From Rahnella woolbedingensis (GTDB lineage: Bacteria; Pseudomonadota; Gammaproteobacteria; Enterobacterales; Enterobacteriaceae): a stretch of DNA of 64,000 nt. Each line of letters opens with the position of its first letter. Position 1 is the first letter of the stretch. Shown piece after piece: positions 32,369 through 41,845 of this stretch. A model generated the notes under the pieces. That model was not told the origin of the DNA. It was given only the letters and a program-made list of their open reading frames with translations, and did not search any database. Location of the stretch: positions 1-64,000 of the forward strand of contig NZ_RAHH01000002.1 of NCBI RefSeq assembly GCF_003602095.1, written 5' to 3'. The position numbers were made by a program, and so were the translations under genes.

Positions 32369-32684
32369 GTCAACGTCGTGGGCTCGCCGCCCACACTGGC
32401 CCAGAGACCCGCAATCGCGCGGGCCTCTGGACTCCACGCTCTTTTCACTCCGCGCTGTCAAAGGCGCGGGGGACATATTCTGCTACCACAGCGTGTGGCG
32501 CAAAACCTTTCCGCTTTGTCCTTCTCCGTCTGCGTGGAAGTGGGTTCGCATTTCTCCTTCCCCTGCGAAGGGGAAGGCCGGGATGGGGTATTAATGGCAT
32601 CTCTGCAACTTCCTGCAAACCGTAAAAACTCACTGGAATCAGCATGTCATCTCTGATATTTGCCCATTTTTATTGTGTGGATAC
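32369..32684. repeat. Right copy of the ~317-bp direct repeat
   Basis: Matches 21876-22192 in the same orientation with scattered substitutions and a one-base length difference. The palindrome CCTTCCCC-TGCGAA-GGGGAAGG lies at 32556-32577. The copy starts immediately after the csy4 stop, while the left copy starts 15 bp after the cheW stop, so both are strictly intergenic. Recombination between the two would delete about 10.5 kb, including the array and all cas genes. Confidence 0.85.
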
Positions 32685-32808
32685 GCGTATCGAACGCACT
32701 CAGTATACCGGTCCTAGTTGGGGGGGCATAAACGAGTGGTACATTATATGTCATTAGAGTACGTGATTGTATAACATGGAGTTTAGTTAAGGTTATTAAT
32801 GTCCTTGC

Positions 32809-33813
32809 CTAAGGGTTTTTGCTATTTACTGGGTAAGTTAGAAGGAATTTTAAATTTAGTTTTTGTACTAGCCAATAAAATAGTATAGGAACAAATACTC
32901 CTGCTATAGTCCCAGCAATGATGTGTAAGTACCAGTTACTAAGCCCAAATACTTTACTCAGAATTATCCTTGTGCCACTCGCACAGAGTATGTGCACAAG
33001 GAAAATAACCATACTGTCATTTCCTATCTTACTCAGTAAATCAACCTTTATTGAACTAAGAGTCAGAGATAAAACATAAATGAAGAATATTGAAATCATA
33101 GCAACAACAAATGTTGAAATACCTATTCTGTTATAGAGCATGCCATCAATAAAATGAAATTTATATTGAACAAGAAGGAACGTTAATGCTGATATAAGTA
33201 AGGTGTTTACGTTTATTTTTGTAACCAATCGGTCTAATTGCAAAGTGCTAAAAACACATCCTAAAAAGAAAAATACAATATTATTTGTTATGAAATTTAA
33301 GTGGAGTGAATCACCGATATTTAAACTGTAAAGATATAATAAAAATGAAACCACTGTTATTATTGGTAGTTGAGTTGTAAAATTTCTTTTGTTATATATT
33401 AAGCATGACACTATAAAAATCATAAACAAAGCATAGAGAAACCAGAACTGACCGGTTGGTTGATATGGGAAAGCAAGAACAGACATGAAATCTGTTTTTT
33501 TATTTGTAAAGTTTGAAAGCAATACACCGATAGATCCTTGAATGACTGACCATATAACATAAGGATATGCTATAGTGGCTATCTTCTTCTTAATGAATTC
33601 GGTCTTATTGTTTTTTTGTATAGATTTTATAAAGAAAAGTCCTGAAAGAAAGAAAAATAAAGGCATGTGAAAGGTATAAATGATGCTGTCGAACATTCTA
33701 AAAAAAGGTTCTGATATATATATATCAGCGCTATGTAGCCCTCTATTGACGTGTCCGATGACAACCAATATTATACCTATGCCTTTAGCATAATCTACCC
33801 ACTGCTCTCTCAT
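32809..33813 (-). CDS. Acyltransferase 3 family membrane protein
   Basis: An integral-membrane acyltransferase of 334 residues, probably acetylating a sugar of a surface polysaccharide. The family signature is at the N terminus: WVDYAKGIGIILVVIGHVNRG with the conserved His, then FHMPLFFFLSGLFF near residue 50. About ten hydrophobic segments follow. The closest type is the OafA / fucose-O-acetylase-like group. The gene is much more AT-rich than the chemotaxis genes and stands alone, which points to acquisition by transfer. Substrate unknown. Confidence 0.85.
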   Translation of the reverse strand: MREQWVDYAKGIGIILVVIGHVNRGLHSADIYISEPFFRMFDSIIYTFHMPLFFFLSGLFFIKSIQKNNKTEFIKKKIATIAYPYVIWSVIQGSIGVLLSNFTNKKTDFMSVLAFPYQPTGQFWFLYALFMIFIVSCLIYNKRNFTTQLPIITVVSFLLYLYSLNIGDSLHLNFITNNIVFFFLGCVFSTLQLDRLVTKINVNTLLISALTFLLVQYKFHFIDGMLYNRIGISTFVVAMISIFFIYVLSLTLSSIKVDLLSKIGNDSMVIFLVHILCASGTRIILSKVFGLSNWYLHIIAGTIAGVFVPILFYWLVQKLNLKFLLTYPVNSKNP

Positions 33814-34456
33814 TTTTAAATGCCTATTTAATATATGGATTATCTAATTTAATTATTACACCAGTAATTTCGACAGAAGTTAAAAGCCCATTCACCCTCC
33901 TCCAGGAACATAACCCCGCTTGCGATATACCTAACCTAAAATCAACACCAACGATGGCGATAGCTTCAAGAAACAGATGCCACAACTCCTTAATTCATCC
34001 TCTATATTCATCACATCAAAGTCAATAGTTTTTATGTGTTAGACCCTGCTGCTAATAACTTAACAATAGTAACAACATAAATATTCAGATATTGGTAGTG
34101 CATTTATATTAATATTTACAGAGTCTCAGCTTAGTTAGGAGGCTGTGCGGAACGTTTCTTTTTCTGGGTCAGAAGAGGGAGTACTTCATGACTTTTAGCT
34201 TCGGATGGTTTTAAGTTACTGATTTATAGATATTAAAATACAAATTTAAATTATGAAGTTTTGGCGTAACTCTATGGACCATAAAAAACTACGCAGGATT
34301 TAAAATCCCTTGCGCAAGCTCCCGGACATCTAAAAAACCCTCCGGTAAACCATTTTAAATAATATGAAATGATTTTATTTAATGTTTAGAAAATATGTCT
34401 CTTGAAGGGGTGATGTGATTTATATGTTATTTTTTAAGGTTTAAGTTTAGTTTTCT
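33814..34456. other. AT-rich intergenic DNA without a recognisable gene
   Basis: About 640 bp between the acyltransferase gene and the CRISPR relic. It is AT-rich and has no long open frame with coding character, no tRNA and no clear repeat. It probably holds the acyltransferase promoter near its left end and decayed accessory DNA. Confidence 0.5.
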
Positions 34457-34540
34457 CATTGCTGCCGTAGAGGCAGCTCAGAAATAATCTAACTGATAAA
34501 GCGCGCCGCCGTACATGTTCACTGCCGACAGGCATAACCG
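34457..34540 (+). CRISPR. Relic of a second type I-F CRISPR array
   Basis: A repeat-like unit at 34457-34484 has the intact hairpin CTGCC-GTAGA-GGCAG and a handle CTCAGAAA (one change from CTTAGAAA). A second unit starts at 34517 with GTTCACTGCCG and then decays after ACAGGCA. The two starts are exactly 60 bp apart, leaving a 32-nt spacer (34485-34516), the I-F geometry. It lies 2 kb downstream of csy4 and outside the direct-repeat pair, just beyond the stop of the next gene. Confidence 0.75.
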
Positions 34541-34549
34541 CCGCCTGCT

Positions 34550-35557
34550 TCATCCTACCAAACTTCTCTCCATAAACTCTTTGCGCCATTGAGTCGGCGT
34601 TGTCCCCATCCGGTGACGGAAGTGATGCCGCAGCGTTTCAGGTGATCCAAATCCTGCTTGTTCAGCGACGCGGTCAATACTCAGTTTCCCGTTTTCCAGC
34701 AGGGCGCAGGCTTTTTCCAGCCTGACGCCCAGCATCCATTCGCCGGGCGTTGTGCCGGTGGCATCGTGAAAACGGCGTAAAAAAGTGCGACGACTCATGC
34801 CTGCCTGTGTGGCGAGTTGCTCAATCACCAGCGGCGTATTGAGATGACTGCGCAAATCGTCCAGCATGGGGGCGAGCGTTTTGGTCTGATGACGCGGAAC
34901 CGGCTGCTGGATAAGCTGCGCCTGATTTCCCTCACGCAGCGGCGGTGTCACCATCCGGCGTGCCGTGCGGTTCGCGACTTCAATGCCGTAATCGCGTCGG
35001 ATCAGATGCAGACACAAATCGACACCCGCCGCGCCACCGGCAGAGGTGATGATGCTGCCTTCATCGACATAAATCATGCCGTGCTCGACCTGAACGTTTG
35101 GAAATCTCTGCGCCAGTACATCGGTGCTGTTCCAGTGCGCGGTGGCGCGTTTGCCGTCCAGTAAACCGGCAGCGCCGAGCACGAAGCTTCCCGCACAGAT
35201 CGACACAATTCTCGTCCCGTTTTGATGCGCTTTTTGCAGTGCCGTCATCAGCCGCTCAGAGGCCGGTTCGTGAATGCTGCGCCAGCCGGGGATCACAATC
35301 GTTCCCGCGTCTTCCAGCAATTCCAGTCCGCCATCAACCACCAACCGAACGCCGCCTTGTGCGCCGAAGGTACCTTCTTCTACTGACGCTACGGATAACT
35401 CGTAAAGCGGTTCGCCAGTGAGTTCATCGGCGCGGCCGAAGGCTTCAACCGCAATGCCGAATTCAAAAGTGCACAGACATTCATAAGCCAGCAAAACCAG
35501 ACGCCGGTTTTTCGGGGCATGCGCAGAGGCAATCGCCGTCATTTCAGGTTTGAGCAT
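34550..35557 (-). CDS. GlxA/FtrA-type AraC-family transcriptional regulator
   Basis: A 335-residue regulator. The N-terminal DJ-1/PfpI-like amidotransferase-fold domain (about residues 18-205) has VSICAGSFVLGAAGLLDGKRATAHW (quoted in part as SICAGSFVLGAAGLL) near residue 116. A C-terminal AraC-type double helix-turn-helix (about 232-330) has MSRRTFLRRFHDATGTTPGEW and VAEQAGFGSPETLRHHFRHRMG. It belongs to the FtrA group. It is divergent from the DHA2 transporter gene and probably controls it. Ligand unknown. Confidence 0.85.
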   Translation of the reverse strand: MLKPEMTAIASAHAPKNRRLVLLAYECLCTFEFGIAVEAFGRADELTGEPLYELSVASVEEGTFGAQGGVRLVVDGGLELLEDAGTIVIPGWRSIHEPASERLMTALQKAHQNGTRIVSICAGSFVLGAAGLLDGKRATAHWNSTDVLAQRFPNVQVEHGMIYVDEGSIITSAGGAAGVDLCLHLIRRDYGIEVANRTARRMVTPPLREGNQAQLIQQPVPRHQTKTLAPMLDDLRSHLNTPLVIEQLATQAGMSRRTFLRRFHDATGTTPGEWMLGVRLEKACALLENGKLSIDRVAEQAGFGSPETLRHHFRHRMGTTPTQWRKEFMERSLVG

Positions 35558-35671
35558 TAACGTGAACCCTCATATTGGCACGATCTTGACGATACATGGC
35601 ATCCGGCCTGATTTCTACAACCCGCGCAATCTTACATGCTGTTGTTCTCTGAACATTTGCAGGAATACAGT

Positions 35672-37144
35672 ATGAAGAACACCCTGGCACTGATGGCGGT
35701 TTGTCTGGCAGCCCTGATGTCCGGACTGGAAATCTCCAGCGTTCCGGTGATATCGCCGGTACTTGAACAGCAGTTACATGCCAGCTTTCGTGAGCTGCAG
35801 TGGATTATGAATGCCTACACGCTGGCCTGTACGACGGTACTGATGGCGACCGGTACACTGGCTGACCGCTATGGTCGCAAACGGGTATTTATTATCAGTA
35901 TTGCTGCCTTCGGGCTGACGTCTCTGATGTGCGGTCTGGCAGCCAGCGCAGCCTGGCTGATTACCGGAAGGTTTCTGCAGGGGCTGAGCGGCGGGGCAAT
36001 GCTGACGTGTCTGATTGCGATTTTATCGTCGCAATTTCCGCAAGGAAAGGCACGCAGTCAGGCATTTGCCGCATGGGGGATTACCTTCGGTTTCGGGCTG
36101 GGGTTTGGGCCGGTGATCGGCGGCGTGCTGGTGGCGTGGATGAGCTGGCATTGGGTATTTCTGATCCACGTATTTATCGCCATCATCACGCTGATTCTGG
36201 CGCTGACCAACGTTGTGGAGTCAAGGGACATGCAGGCGAAAAAGCTCGATGTCGGGGGGCTGCTGACGCTTTCTGCTACGGTGCTTGGCGCGACGTATCT
36301 GATCACGCAGGGAAGTGTTCTTGGCTGGAGCAGCGCGCTGGCACGGACATTATTGATGCTCACTTTGCTCAGCGCATTGTTGTTTGTGGTGATAGAAAAA
36401 TGGCATCCGCACCCGATGTTTGATTTTTCAGTCTTTCGCATCCGGCCATTCTCCGGGGCGCTGATGGGGTCGGTTGGCATGAACTTCAGCTTCTGGCCGC
36501 TGATGATTTATCTGCCGGTGTATTACCAGAGCGGGCTGGGCTATGACAGCGTTTCAACCGGCCTGGCATTACTGGCGTATACCTTGCCAACATTACTGAT
36601 GCCGCCGCTGGGCGAAAAGCTCACTTCACGGTTTGGTGCCGCACGTATTATTCCGCTGGGACTGTTCACGATTGGAGCGGGCTTTATGCTGATGCAAATG
36701 GCTGTCATTTATCATCTAAGCCTGCTCCCCGGTGCATTGCTGGCGGGCGCTGCGCTCGGCATGACCAATACACCCGTCACCAATACAACAACCCGTTCGG
36801 TACCCGGCAGTCGCGCGGGCATGGCCTCGGGAATGGATATCAGTGCACGGCTGATTACGCTGGCTATCAACATTGCGCTGATGGGCAGTCTTCTTGTGAC
36901 GGGTATAGCCGAAAGTTTGAAGAAAATAATGCCCGGCGCGGCACAAAGTTATGCGCTGGCTGAACGTATTGCAGGGGGCAGCGAAGTGGCATTAGCGCAT
37001 AGTCAGGTTGAACAGGTACTGACCGCGGGATTTGCCGGAATTCTGATGTATGGCGGGATGGGTGTCTGGATCCTGGCACTGATGAGTTATTTATTGTTTA
37101 ACGTCAGAGGGCGGTGCAGGACTGCATCCTGCGAGCCGTACTGA
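35672..37144 (+). CDS. MFS transporter, DHA2 (14-TM drug:H+ antiporter) family
   Basis: A 490-residue inner-membrane transporter starting at the ATG 35672 behind CAGGAA; the frame is open further upstream. It has about 14 hydrophobic segments, the motif LQWIMNAYTLACTTVLMATGTLADRYGRKRVF (quoted in part as TGTLADRYGRKRVF, motif A) near residue 70, and FGFGLGFGPVIGGVL (motif C, the antiporter signature) near residue 150. EmrB/QacA-like. No membrane-fusion partner gene is adjacent. Regulated, by inference, by the divergent FtrA-type gene. Confidence 0.85.
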   Translation: MKNTLALMAVCLAALMSGLEISSVPVISPVLEQQLHASFRELQWIMNAYTLACTTVLMATGTLADRYGRKRVFIISIAAFGLTSLMCGLAASAAWLITGRFLQGLSGGAMLTCLIAILSSQFPQGKARSQAFAAWGITFGFGLGFGPVIGGVLVAWMSWHWVFLIHVFIAIITLILALTNVVESRDMQAKKLDVGGLLTLSATVLGATYLITQGSVLGWSSALARTLLMLTLLSALLFVVIEKWHPHPMFDFSVFRIRPFSGALMGSVGMNFSFWPLMIYLPVYYQSGLGYDSVSTGLALLAYTLPTLLMPPLGEKLTSRFGAARIIPLGLFTIGAGFMLMQMAVIYHLSLLPGALLAGAALGMTNTPVTNTTTRSVPGSRAGMASGMDISARLITLAINIALMGSLLVTGIAESLKKIMPGAAQSYALAERIAGGSEVALAHSQVEQVLTAGFAGILMYGGMGVWILALMSYLLFNVRGRCRTASCEPY

Positions 37145-37342
37145 TTTGTAAATTCAGCGTTGCATTTCATGCAGCGCGTTTTAGCGTAATGTCTTCCATT
37201 TACCTGAAATATAATCATTTTTCCTGCGCATCTTTTTGCGGAATATGGCGTGATACTCCGGCAGGACGGGGCTTCACGGATACAGACGTGATGCAAAATG
37301 ATAATTTGATTAAGTACGACAACTGGCGTACATTGAGGCCAC

Positions 37343-37639
37343 ATGAGTTTCAGAGAGATCAAATGGAAGGTGATCGAATGTTTAAAGAATGGAAATATTG
37401 AATTTGAGGCAAGACGCGAGATTCAGCTCAAGAATCTGTTAAGCACAGGAGACATCTCGCCCTTTGAAGTGGCGGCCTTAATCGGCAGGGCATCCGGGGA
37501 TAATCATCAGGTTCGCCCCCACCATTTCGACAGCAGTATTGATGTTCACATTATCACTGTCATGCGTGCCGGAACTGAGTGGTACATCAAGTGGTACTTT
37601 ACAGACCCAATCAGTGTTTTCATCAGCGTTCATCATTAA
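37343..37639 (+). CDS. Putative MqsR-like toxin
   Basis: A 98-residue protein, the same length as E. coli MqsR, an mRNA interferase of the RelE-like fold. The C-terminal half, with HHFDSSIDVHIITV and WYIKWYFTDPISVFISVH, has the alternating strand pattern of MqsR-type toxins, but overall identity to MqsR looks low. It ends 8 bp before a gene for a protein with an MqsA-like zinc-binding N terminus, in toxin-then-antitoxin order as in mqsRA. The assignment rests on length, context and pattern rather than clear homology. Confidence 0.5.
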   Translation: MSFREIKWKVIECLKNGNIEFEARREIQLKNLLSTGDISPFEVAALIGRASGDNHQVRPHHFDSSIDVHIITVMRAGTEWYIKWYFTDPISVFISVHH

Positions 37640-37647
37640 GGAATAAT

Positions 37648-38241
37648 ATGATTATTTATAAAGTAGGGGATGAGAAAAAGGCGGTGTGCAGCGTCTGTGA
37701 GGCTTTACGGACTGTGAGTTATCAGCTGCGCGACGTGCCGTTTGATGACGGCAGCGGTAGGGTAAAAGATGTCATCGCGGGTGTGTGTAAAACCTGCGAC
37801 AGTGTCGCGGTGATCCCTTTTCAGTCTGTGCCTGCCATCAAAAAGCAGTTGCAGATACAGCGTAAGGCTGTTGAAAGCCGCGTGCCTGCGCACATGATTG
37901 ATCTCTTGAATCTGGCGAGTGCACAATTAGGCGCAACGCCTGATTTCGTGCCGTTGCTGCTCAAATACTACATTCATCAGCTGGCATCAAACCCTGAAGC
38001 TGCCAGACGTCTGGTGACATTTATGACATCCGAACTGGCTACCGGCCTGGCGAATAAACGCCTTTCCCTGAAGGGGCGTGAAATCGGCAATGATATCGAT
38101 AAACTCAAAACCCTTTCCCAAATCAATAACACCACTGAATTACTGAAAGGCGTAGTGCTGACCATCCACAACGACCTGCTGGTGAACCCTGACGTACAAC
38201 GCATCGCGCTGTTGAAGAGTTTTGTCGCCACGGTTGCCTGA
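37648..38241 (+). CDS. Putative zinc-ribbon antitoxin (MqsA-like N terminus)
   Basis: A 197-residue protein starting at the ATG 37648, with AAGGA overlapping the stop of the preceding gene. The N terminus has two CxxC pairs, CSVC near residue 12 and CKTC near residue 50, separated by about 35 residues including YQLRDVPFDDG. This resembles the zinc-binding, toxin-neutralising domain of MqsA. The C-terminal 130 residues are helical and not a recognisable Xre domain. It is co-transcribed with the putative toxin. A different function for the pair is possible. Confidence 0.5.
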   Translation: MIIYKVGDEKKAVCSVCEALRTVSYQLRDVPFDDGSGRVKDVIAGVCKTCDSVAVIPFQSVPAIKKQLQIQRKAVESRVPAHMIDLLNLASAQLGATPDFVPLLLKYYIHQLASNPEAARRLVTFMTSELATGLANKRLSLKGREIGNDIDKLKTLSQINNTTELLKGVVLTIHNDLLVNPDVQRIALLKSFVATVA

Positions 38242-38281
38242 CCCCCCGATTCCCCTCTAAAAAAATCCGATCCTCATCACA

Positions 38282-38308
38282 TAAAGTTCCCGCACTTTCT
38301 GCCGATAA
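38282..38308 (+). promoter_or_regulatory. FliA (sigma28) promoter of the receptor-che operon
   Basis: TAAAGTTC (38282-38289), an 11-bp spacer and GCCGATAA (38301-38308) match the flagellar sigma28 consensus TAAAGTTT-N11-GCCGATAA in 15 of 16 bases. It lies 35 bp before the first receptor gene, as upstream of tar in E. coli. Confidence 0.93.
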
Positions 38309-38343
38309 CTGTTCCAGATAAATCCAATTCAAAAAGGAACAAC

Positions 38344-40038
38344 ATGTTTAACCGTATGAGAGTGGTCACGGGAATCGTGATCTTACTGGTGGTCTTCGGT
38401 GCTTTACAGTTGGTATCCGGAGGCTTGTTCTTTAAGTCTTTAAAGACAGATAAAGACAACTTCACGACTTCTCAGCAGATTCGTTTACAGCAGGCAGAAT
38501 TCAATGCCAGCTGGATCTACCTGCTCCAGACCCGTAACACCTTAAACCGTGCGGGTATTCGTTTCATGCTCGACGCGAACCAGATGGGCAGCGGTGCCAC
38601 GGTCAAAGAGCTGATTGATACGGCGACGAAAGACTTGCAAATCGCCGATCAGCATTTCGCCAATTATCAAAAAATCCCGGTGGATGCCAGCCAGAATCCG
38701 CAGTACGCCGCGGATGCCAAAAAGCAGTATCAGGTTCTGCATGATGCGCTTTCTGAACTGATTGAGCTGATCGGTCTGGGGCGCATTAACGACTTCTTCG
38801 AACAGCCTACGCAGCAATATCAGGACAACTTCGAAAAAGCGTTCGTGACCTATATCGACCAGAACGATCATCTCTACAACGATGCGGTGAAAGTGAGTGA
38901 AAACTCCTTCACACATGCGATATGGATGCTCGGTACGGTCCTGATTGTATTGCTGGTGTTCATCATTCTGGCGTGGACCGGCGTGCAGCGCATCCTGATC
39001 CATCCTCTGAAAAATATGGTCGATACCATCCGCAAAATTGCAACCGGTGATCTCACGCACGAAATAGTCGTGAAAAGCCGTAATGAAATCGGCCAGCTTG
39101 CCGATAGTCTCAGGTACATGCAGGACGAACTGATCCGCACGGTATCCGGCGTGCGTCACGGTGCTGATGCGATTTACAGTGGCGCGAGCGAAATCTCGGC
39201 GGGTAACAGCGATTTGTCTTCGCGTACCGAACAGCAGGCATCTGCGCTGGAAGAAACCGCAGCCAGCATGGAACAGCTGACCGCAACGGTGAAACAGAAC
39301 GCCGAAAACGCCCGTCAGGCCAGCCAGCTGGCACTCAGCGCGTCAGAAACCGCGCAGAAGGGCGGCAAAGTGGTGGCTAACGTGGTGGATACCATGAATG
39401 ACATCGCCAGCAGCTCGAAGAAAATCACCGATATTACCGGTGTTATCGACGGGATTGCCTTCCAGACCAATATTCTGGCGCTGAATGCCGCGGTAGAAGC
39501 TGCCCGTGCAGGCGAGCAGGGGCGTGGGTTTGCGGTGGTGGCCGGTGAAGTTCGTACCCTGGCGCAGCGCAGCGCGCAGGCTGCAAAAGAAATTAAAGGG
39601 CTGATTGATGATTCTGTCAGCCGCATTAATACCGGTTCAGTACTGGCAGAAAGTGCCGGTGAAACCATGAATGACATGGTGAACGCCGTCACACGTGTGA
39701 CCGACATTATGGGCGAAATCACGTCGGCATCTGATGAACAGAGCCGCGGGATTGAGCAGGTTGCACAAGCCATTACTGAAATGGATCGGGTGACGCAGCA
39801 GAACGCCTCACTGGTTGAAGAATCCGCTTCCGCTTCGGCGGCACTGGAAGAGCAGGCCAGCCTGCTGACGCAATCTGTGGCGGTCTTTACGCTGAGTCAG
39901 ACCACAAATAACAACGTGCGCCAGAGCCCGGCATCTTCGGCAAGACTGCCTCTGTTGACTCCGAACCTTTCAGGTTCTAAAGCCGGAAAAGGTGGAGCAC
40001 AAAGTACAGATTTAACCGAAAACTGGGAAACCTTCTGA
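38344..40038 (+). CDS. Methyl-accepting chemotaxis protein, Tsr-like
   Basis: Transmembrane chemoreceptor of 564 residues: TM1 about 7-28, periplasmic four-helix ligand domain to about 190, TM2 about 192-213, HAMP about 215-267 and a cytoplasmic signalling helix. The hairpin tip has [21 protein letters not shown] (quoted in part as [17 protein letters not shown]). The ligand domain has [14 protein letters not shown] and NDFFEQPTQ, matching the serine-contact residues of E. coli Tsr (Arg64, Asn68, Phe151, Phe152, Thr156). The protein ends in NWETF, the CheR/CheB docking pentapeptide. It sits where tar is found in E. coli. Confidence 0.95.
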   Translation: MFNRMRVVTGIVILLVVFGALQLVSGGLFFKSLKTDKDNFTTSQQIRLQQAEFNASWIYLLQTRNTLNRAGIRFMLDANQMGSGATVKELIDTATKDLQIADQHFANYQKIPVDASQNPQYAADAKKQYQVLHDALSELIELIGLGRINDFFEQPTQQYQDNFEKAFVTYIDQNDHLYNDAVKVSENSFTHAIWMLGTVLIVLLVFIILAWTGVQRILIHPLKNMVDTIRKIATGDLTHEIVVKSRNEIGQLADSLRYMQDELIRTVSGVRHGADAIYSGASEISAGNSDLSSRTEQQASALEETAASMEQLTATVKQNAENARQASQLALSASETAQKGGKVVANVVDTMNDIASSSKKITDITGVIDGIAFQTNILALNAAVEAARAGEQGRGFAVVAGEVRTLAQRSAQAAKEIKGLIDDSVSRINTGSVLAESAGETMNDMVNAVTRVTDIMGEITSASDEQSRGIEQVAQAITEMDRVTQQNASLVEESASASAALEEQASLLTQSVAVFTLSQTTNNNVRQSPASSARLPLLTPNLSGSKAGKGGAQSTDLTENWETF

Positions 40039-40070
40039 GCCACGTACATCGCAAGCTTTATAGGCAATAT

Positions 40071-40092
40071 TGTGCCGGTCAGGGCCGGCACA
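40071..40092 (+). terminator. Stem-loop between the two receptor genes
   Basis: TGTGCCGG (40071-40078) pairs perfectly with CCGGCACA (40085-40092) around a 6-nt loop. There is no T-run, so it may reduce or stabilise read-through into the second receptor gene. Confidence 0.5.
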
Positions 40093-40107
40093 TAAAAGAG
40101 GTTATCC

Positions 40108-41778
40108 ATGTTTAAGCACATCCGTGTGTCCACCTGCATGTTTTTGTTATTGATCGTGTTTTTTGTGATGCAACTGGTGAGCAGCGGCTTATCACTGTAT
40201 GCCGCCCACACGGATAAAATGAATTTTGAGCAGATATCCAACACCGCTGAGCAGCGTGATGCGCTCAGCCAGAGCTGGTCTTATCTGCTGCAAACCCGCA
40301 ATACCCTTAACCGCGCGGCCACGCGCCTGGCGCTGAAACAGCCTCAGGAAACCGTCACACAACTGATGGCCGATGCGAAAAACAGCCTGAAAAGTGCTGA
40401 AGATTCCTATGCAGCTTTCCTGGCTCTGCCACGCAGAACCGAAAAGGCTGCACAGCTGACTGCCGTTAACAAGGCCAGTTACGAAGCACTGCACGGTATG
40501 TTGCAGGTGCTGATTGATTCATTATCGCGTGGTGACATGGATGCGTTTCTCGCCAGCCCGACGCAAAAATATCAGGATCAGTTCCAGCAGGATGTCGGCA
40601 ATTATGTCGCGTATGTCGGCGGTCGTTTCCAGCAGGCGCAGACCCAGACTGCGGCGTCTTATCAGAGCGTGATAATCAACACCACGGTGATCACCCTGTT
40701 GTTGCTGGCGCTGACGGCACTGGCGCTGGTGGTGACCCGCCGGATCCTGTTCCGCCCGCTGACCACTATGCGTGCCCATTTTGACCGCATCGGCTCCGGC
40801 GATATTTCTGCGCCAATTGCCGTAGAAGGGCGCTACGAAATCAAAGTGATGCTCGAAAGCCTGCAACAGATGCAGACCTCGCTGGCAGAAACGGTACGAA
40901 CCGTTCGTCACGGGGCAGACACTATGTTTGCTGGCCTGAAAGGTATCGCAACAGGCAACACCGATTTGTCTTCTCGCACCGAACAACAGGCTTCGGCGCT
41001 GGAAGAAACGGCTGCCAGCATGGAACAGCTGACCGCCACCGTGAAGCAAAATGCTGAGAACGCCCGTCAGGCAACTCAGCTGGCGCGCGATGCGTCGAAT
41101 ACCGCTGAAAAAGGCGGCGAACTGACCGGCAATGTGGTGAAAACCATGAATGACATTGCGGGCAGCTCGAAAAAAATCAGCGCCATTACCAGCGTGATTG
41201 ATGGCATCGCATTCCAGACCAACATTCTGGCGCTGAACGCCGCCGTCGAAGCTGCCCGCGCGGGTGAGCAGGGACGTGGATTTGCGGTTGTCGCCGGTGA
41301 AGTGCGCAGCCTTGCACAGCGCAGTGCTCAGGCCGCGAAAGAAATTAAGGCGCTGATTGATGAATCGGTCAGTCGCGTCAGCCAGGGTTCCGTGCTGGTG
41401 GAATCCGCCGGTAACACCATGGATGACATCGTTCGCGCCGTGACCCGCGTGACCGACATTATGGGCGAAATCGCTTCAGCCTCTGACGAACAGAGTCGTG
41501 GCATCGAACAGGTTTCTATTGCCGTGACGCAGATGGATCAGGTGACACAGCAAAATGCCACACTGGTTCAGCAGGCCGCCTCCTCCACGCACGCACTGGA
41601 AGCGGAATCTGAAAACCTGACCCGCGCGGTTTCGGTGTTCCGTCTTGCCACCGCCCATGGCGCATCGCCTCGCCATAACGGTCTGGCTCAGGGCTTTGCA
41701 CCACGCCAGGTGGCTCAACCTGCGTTAATTGCAGCCCCCGCGCGAGCAGGCTCTGCGGATAACTGGGAAACTTTCTGA
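40108..41778 (+). CDS. Methyl-accepting chemotaxis protein, second receptor
   Basis: A 556-residue receptor with the same layout as the preceding gene. It is nearly identical in the signalling hairpin ([20 protein letters not shown]) but diverges in the periplasmic domain. It keeps [14 protein letters not shown], but the second ligand motif is DAFLASPTQ, with Leu in place of one Phe, so specificity may differ from serine. It ends in NWETF and is therefore a full-length, adaptation-competent receptor, unlike E. coli Tap. The pair probably arose by tandem duplication. Confidence 0.94.
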   Translation: MFKHIRVSTCMFLLLIVFFVMQLVSSGLSLYAAHTDKMNFEQISNTAEQRDALSQSWSYLLQTRNTLNRAATRLALKQPQETVTQLMADAKNSLKSAEDSYAAFLALPRRTEKAAQLTAVNKASYEALHGMLQVLIDSLSRGDMDAFLASPTQKYQDQFQQDVGNYVAYVGGRFQQAQTQTAASYQSVIINTTVITLLLLALTALALVVTRRILFRPLTTMRAHFDRIGSGDISAPIAVEGRYEIKVMLESLQQMQTSLAETVRTVRHGADTMFAGLKGIATGNTDLSSRTEQQASALEETAASMEQLTATVKQNAENARQATQLARDASNTAEKGGELTGNVVKTMNDIAGSSKKISAITSVIDGIAFQTNILALNAAVEAARAGEQGRGFAVVAGEVRSLAQRSAQAAKEIKALIDESVSRVSQGSVLVESAGNTMDDIVRAVTRVTDIMGEIASASDEQSRGIEQVSIAVTQMDQVTQQNATLVQQAASSTHALEAESENLTRAVSVFRLATAHGASPRHNGLAQGFAPRQVAQPALIAAPARAGSADNWETF

Positions 41779-41845
41779 CAGGTCAATCCGATGAAGCGTC
41801 AATTGGGTACATGTAACACCCCCTGTCCATTAATGGAGCTGCACC

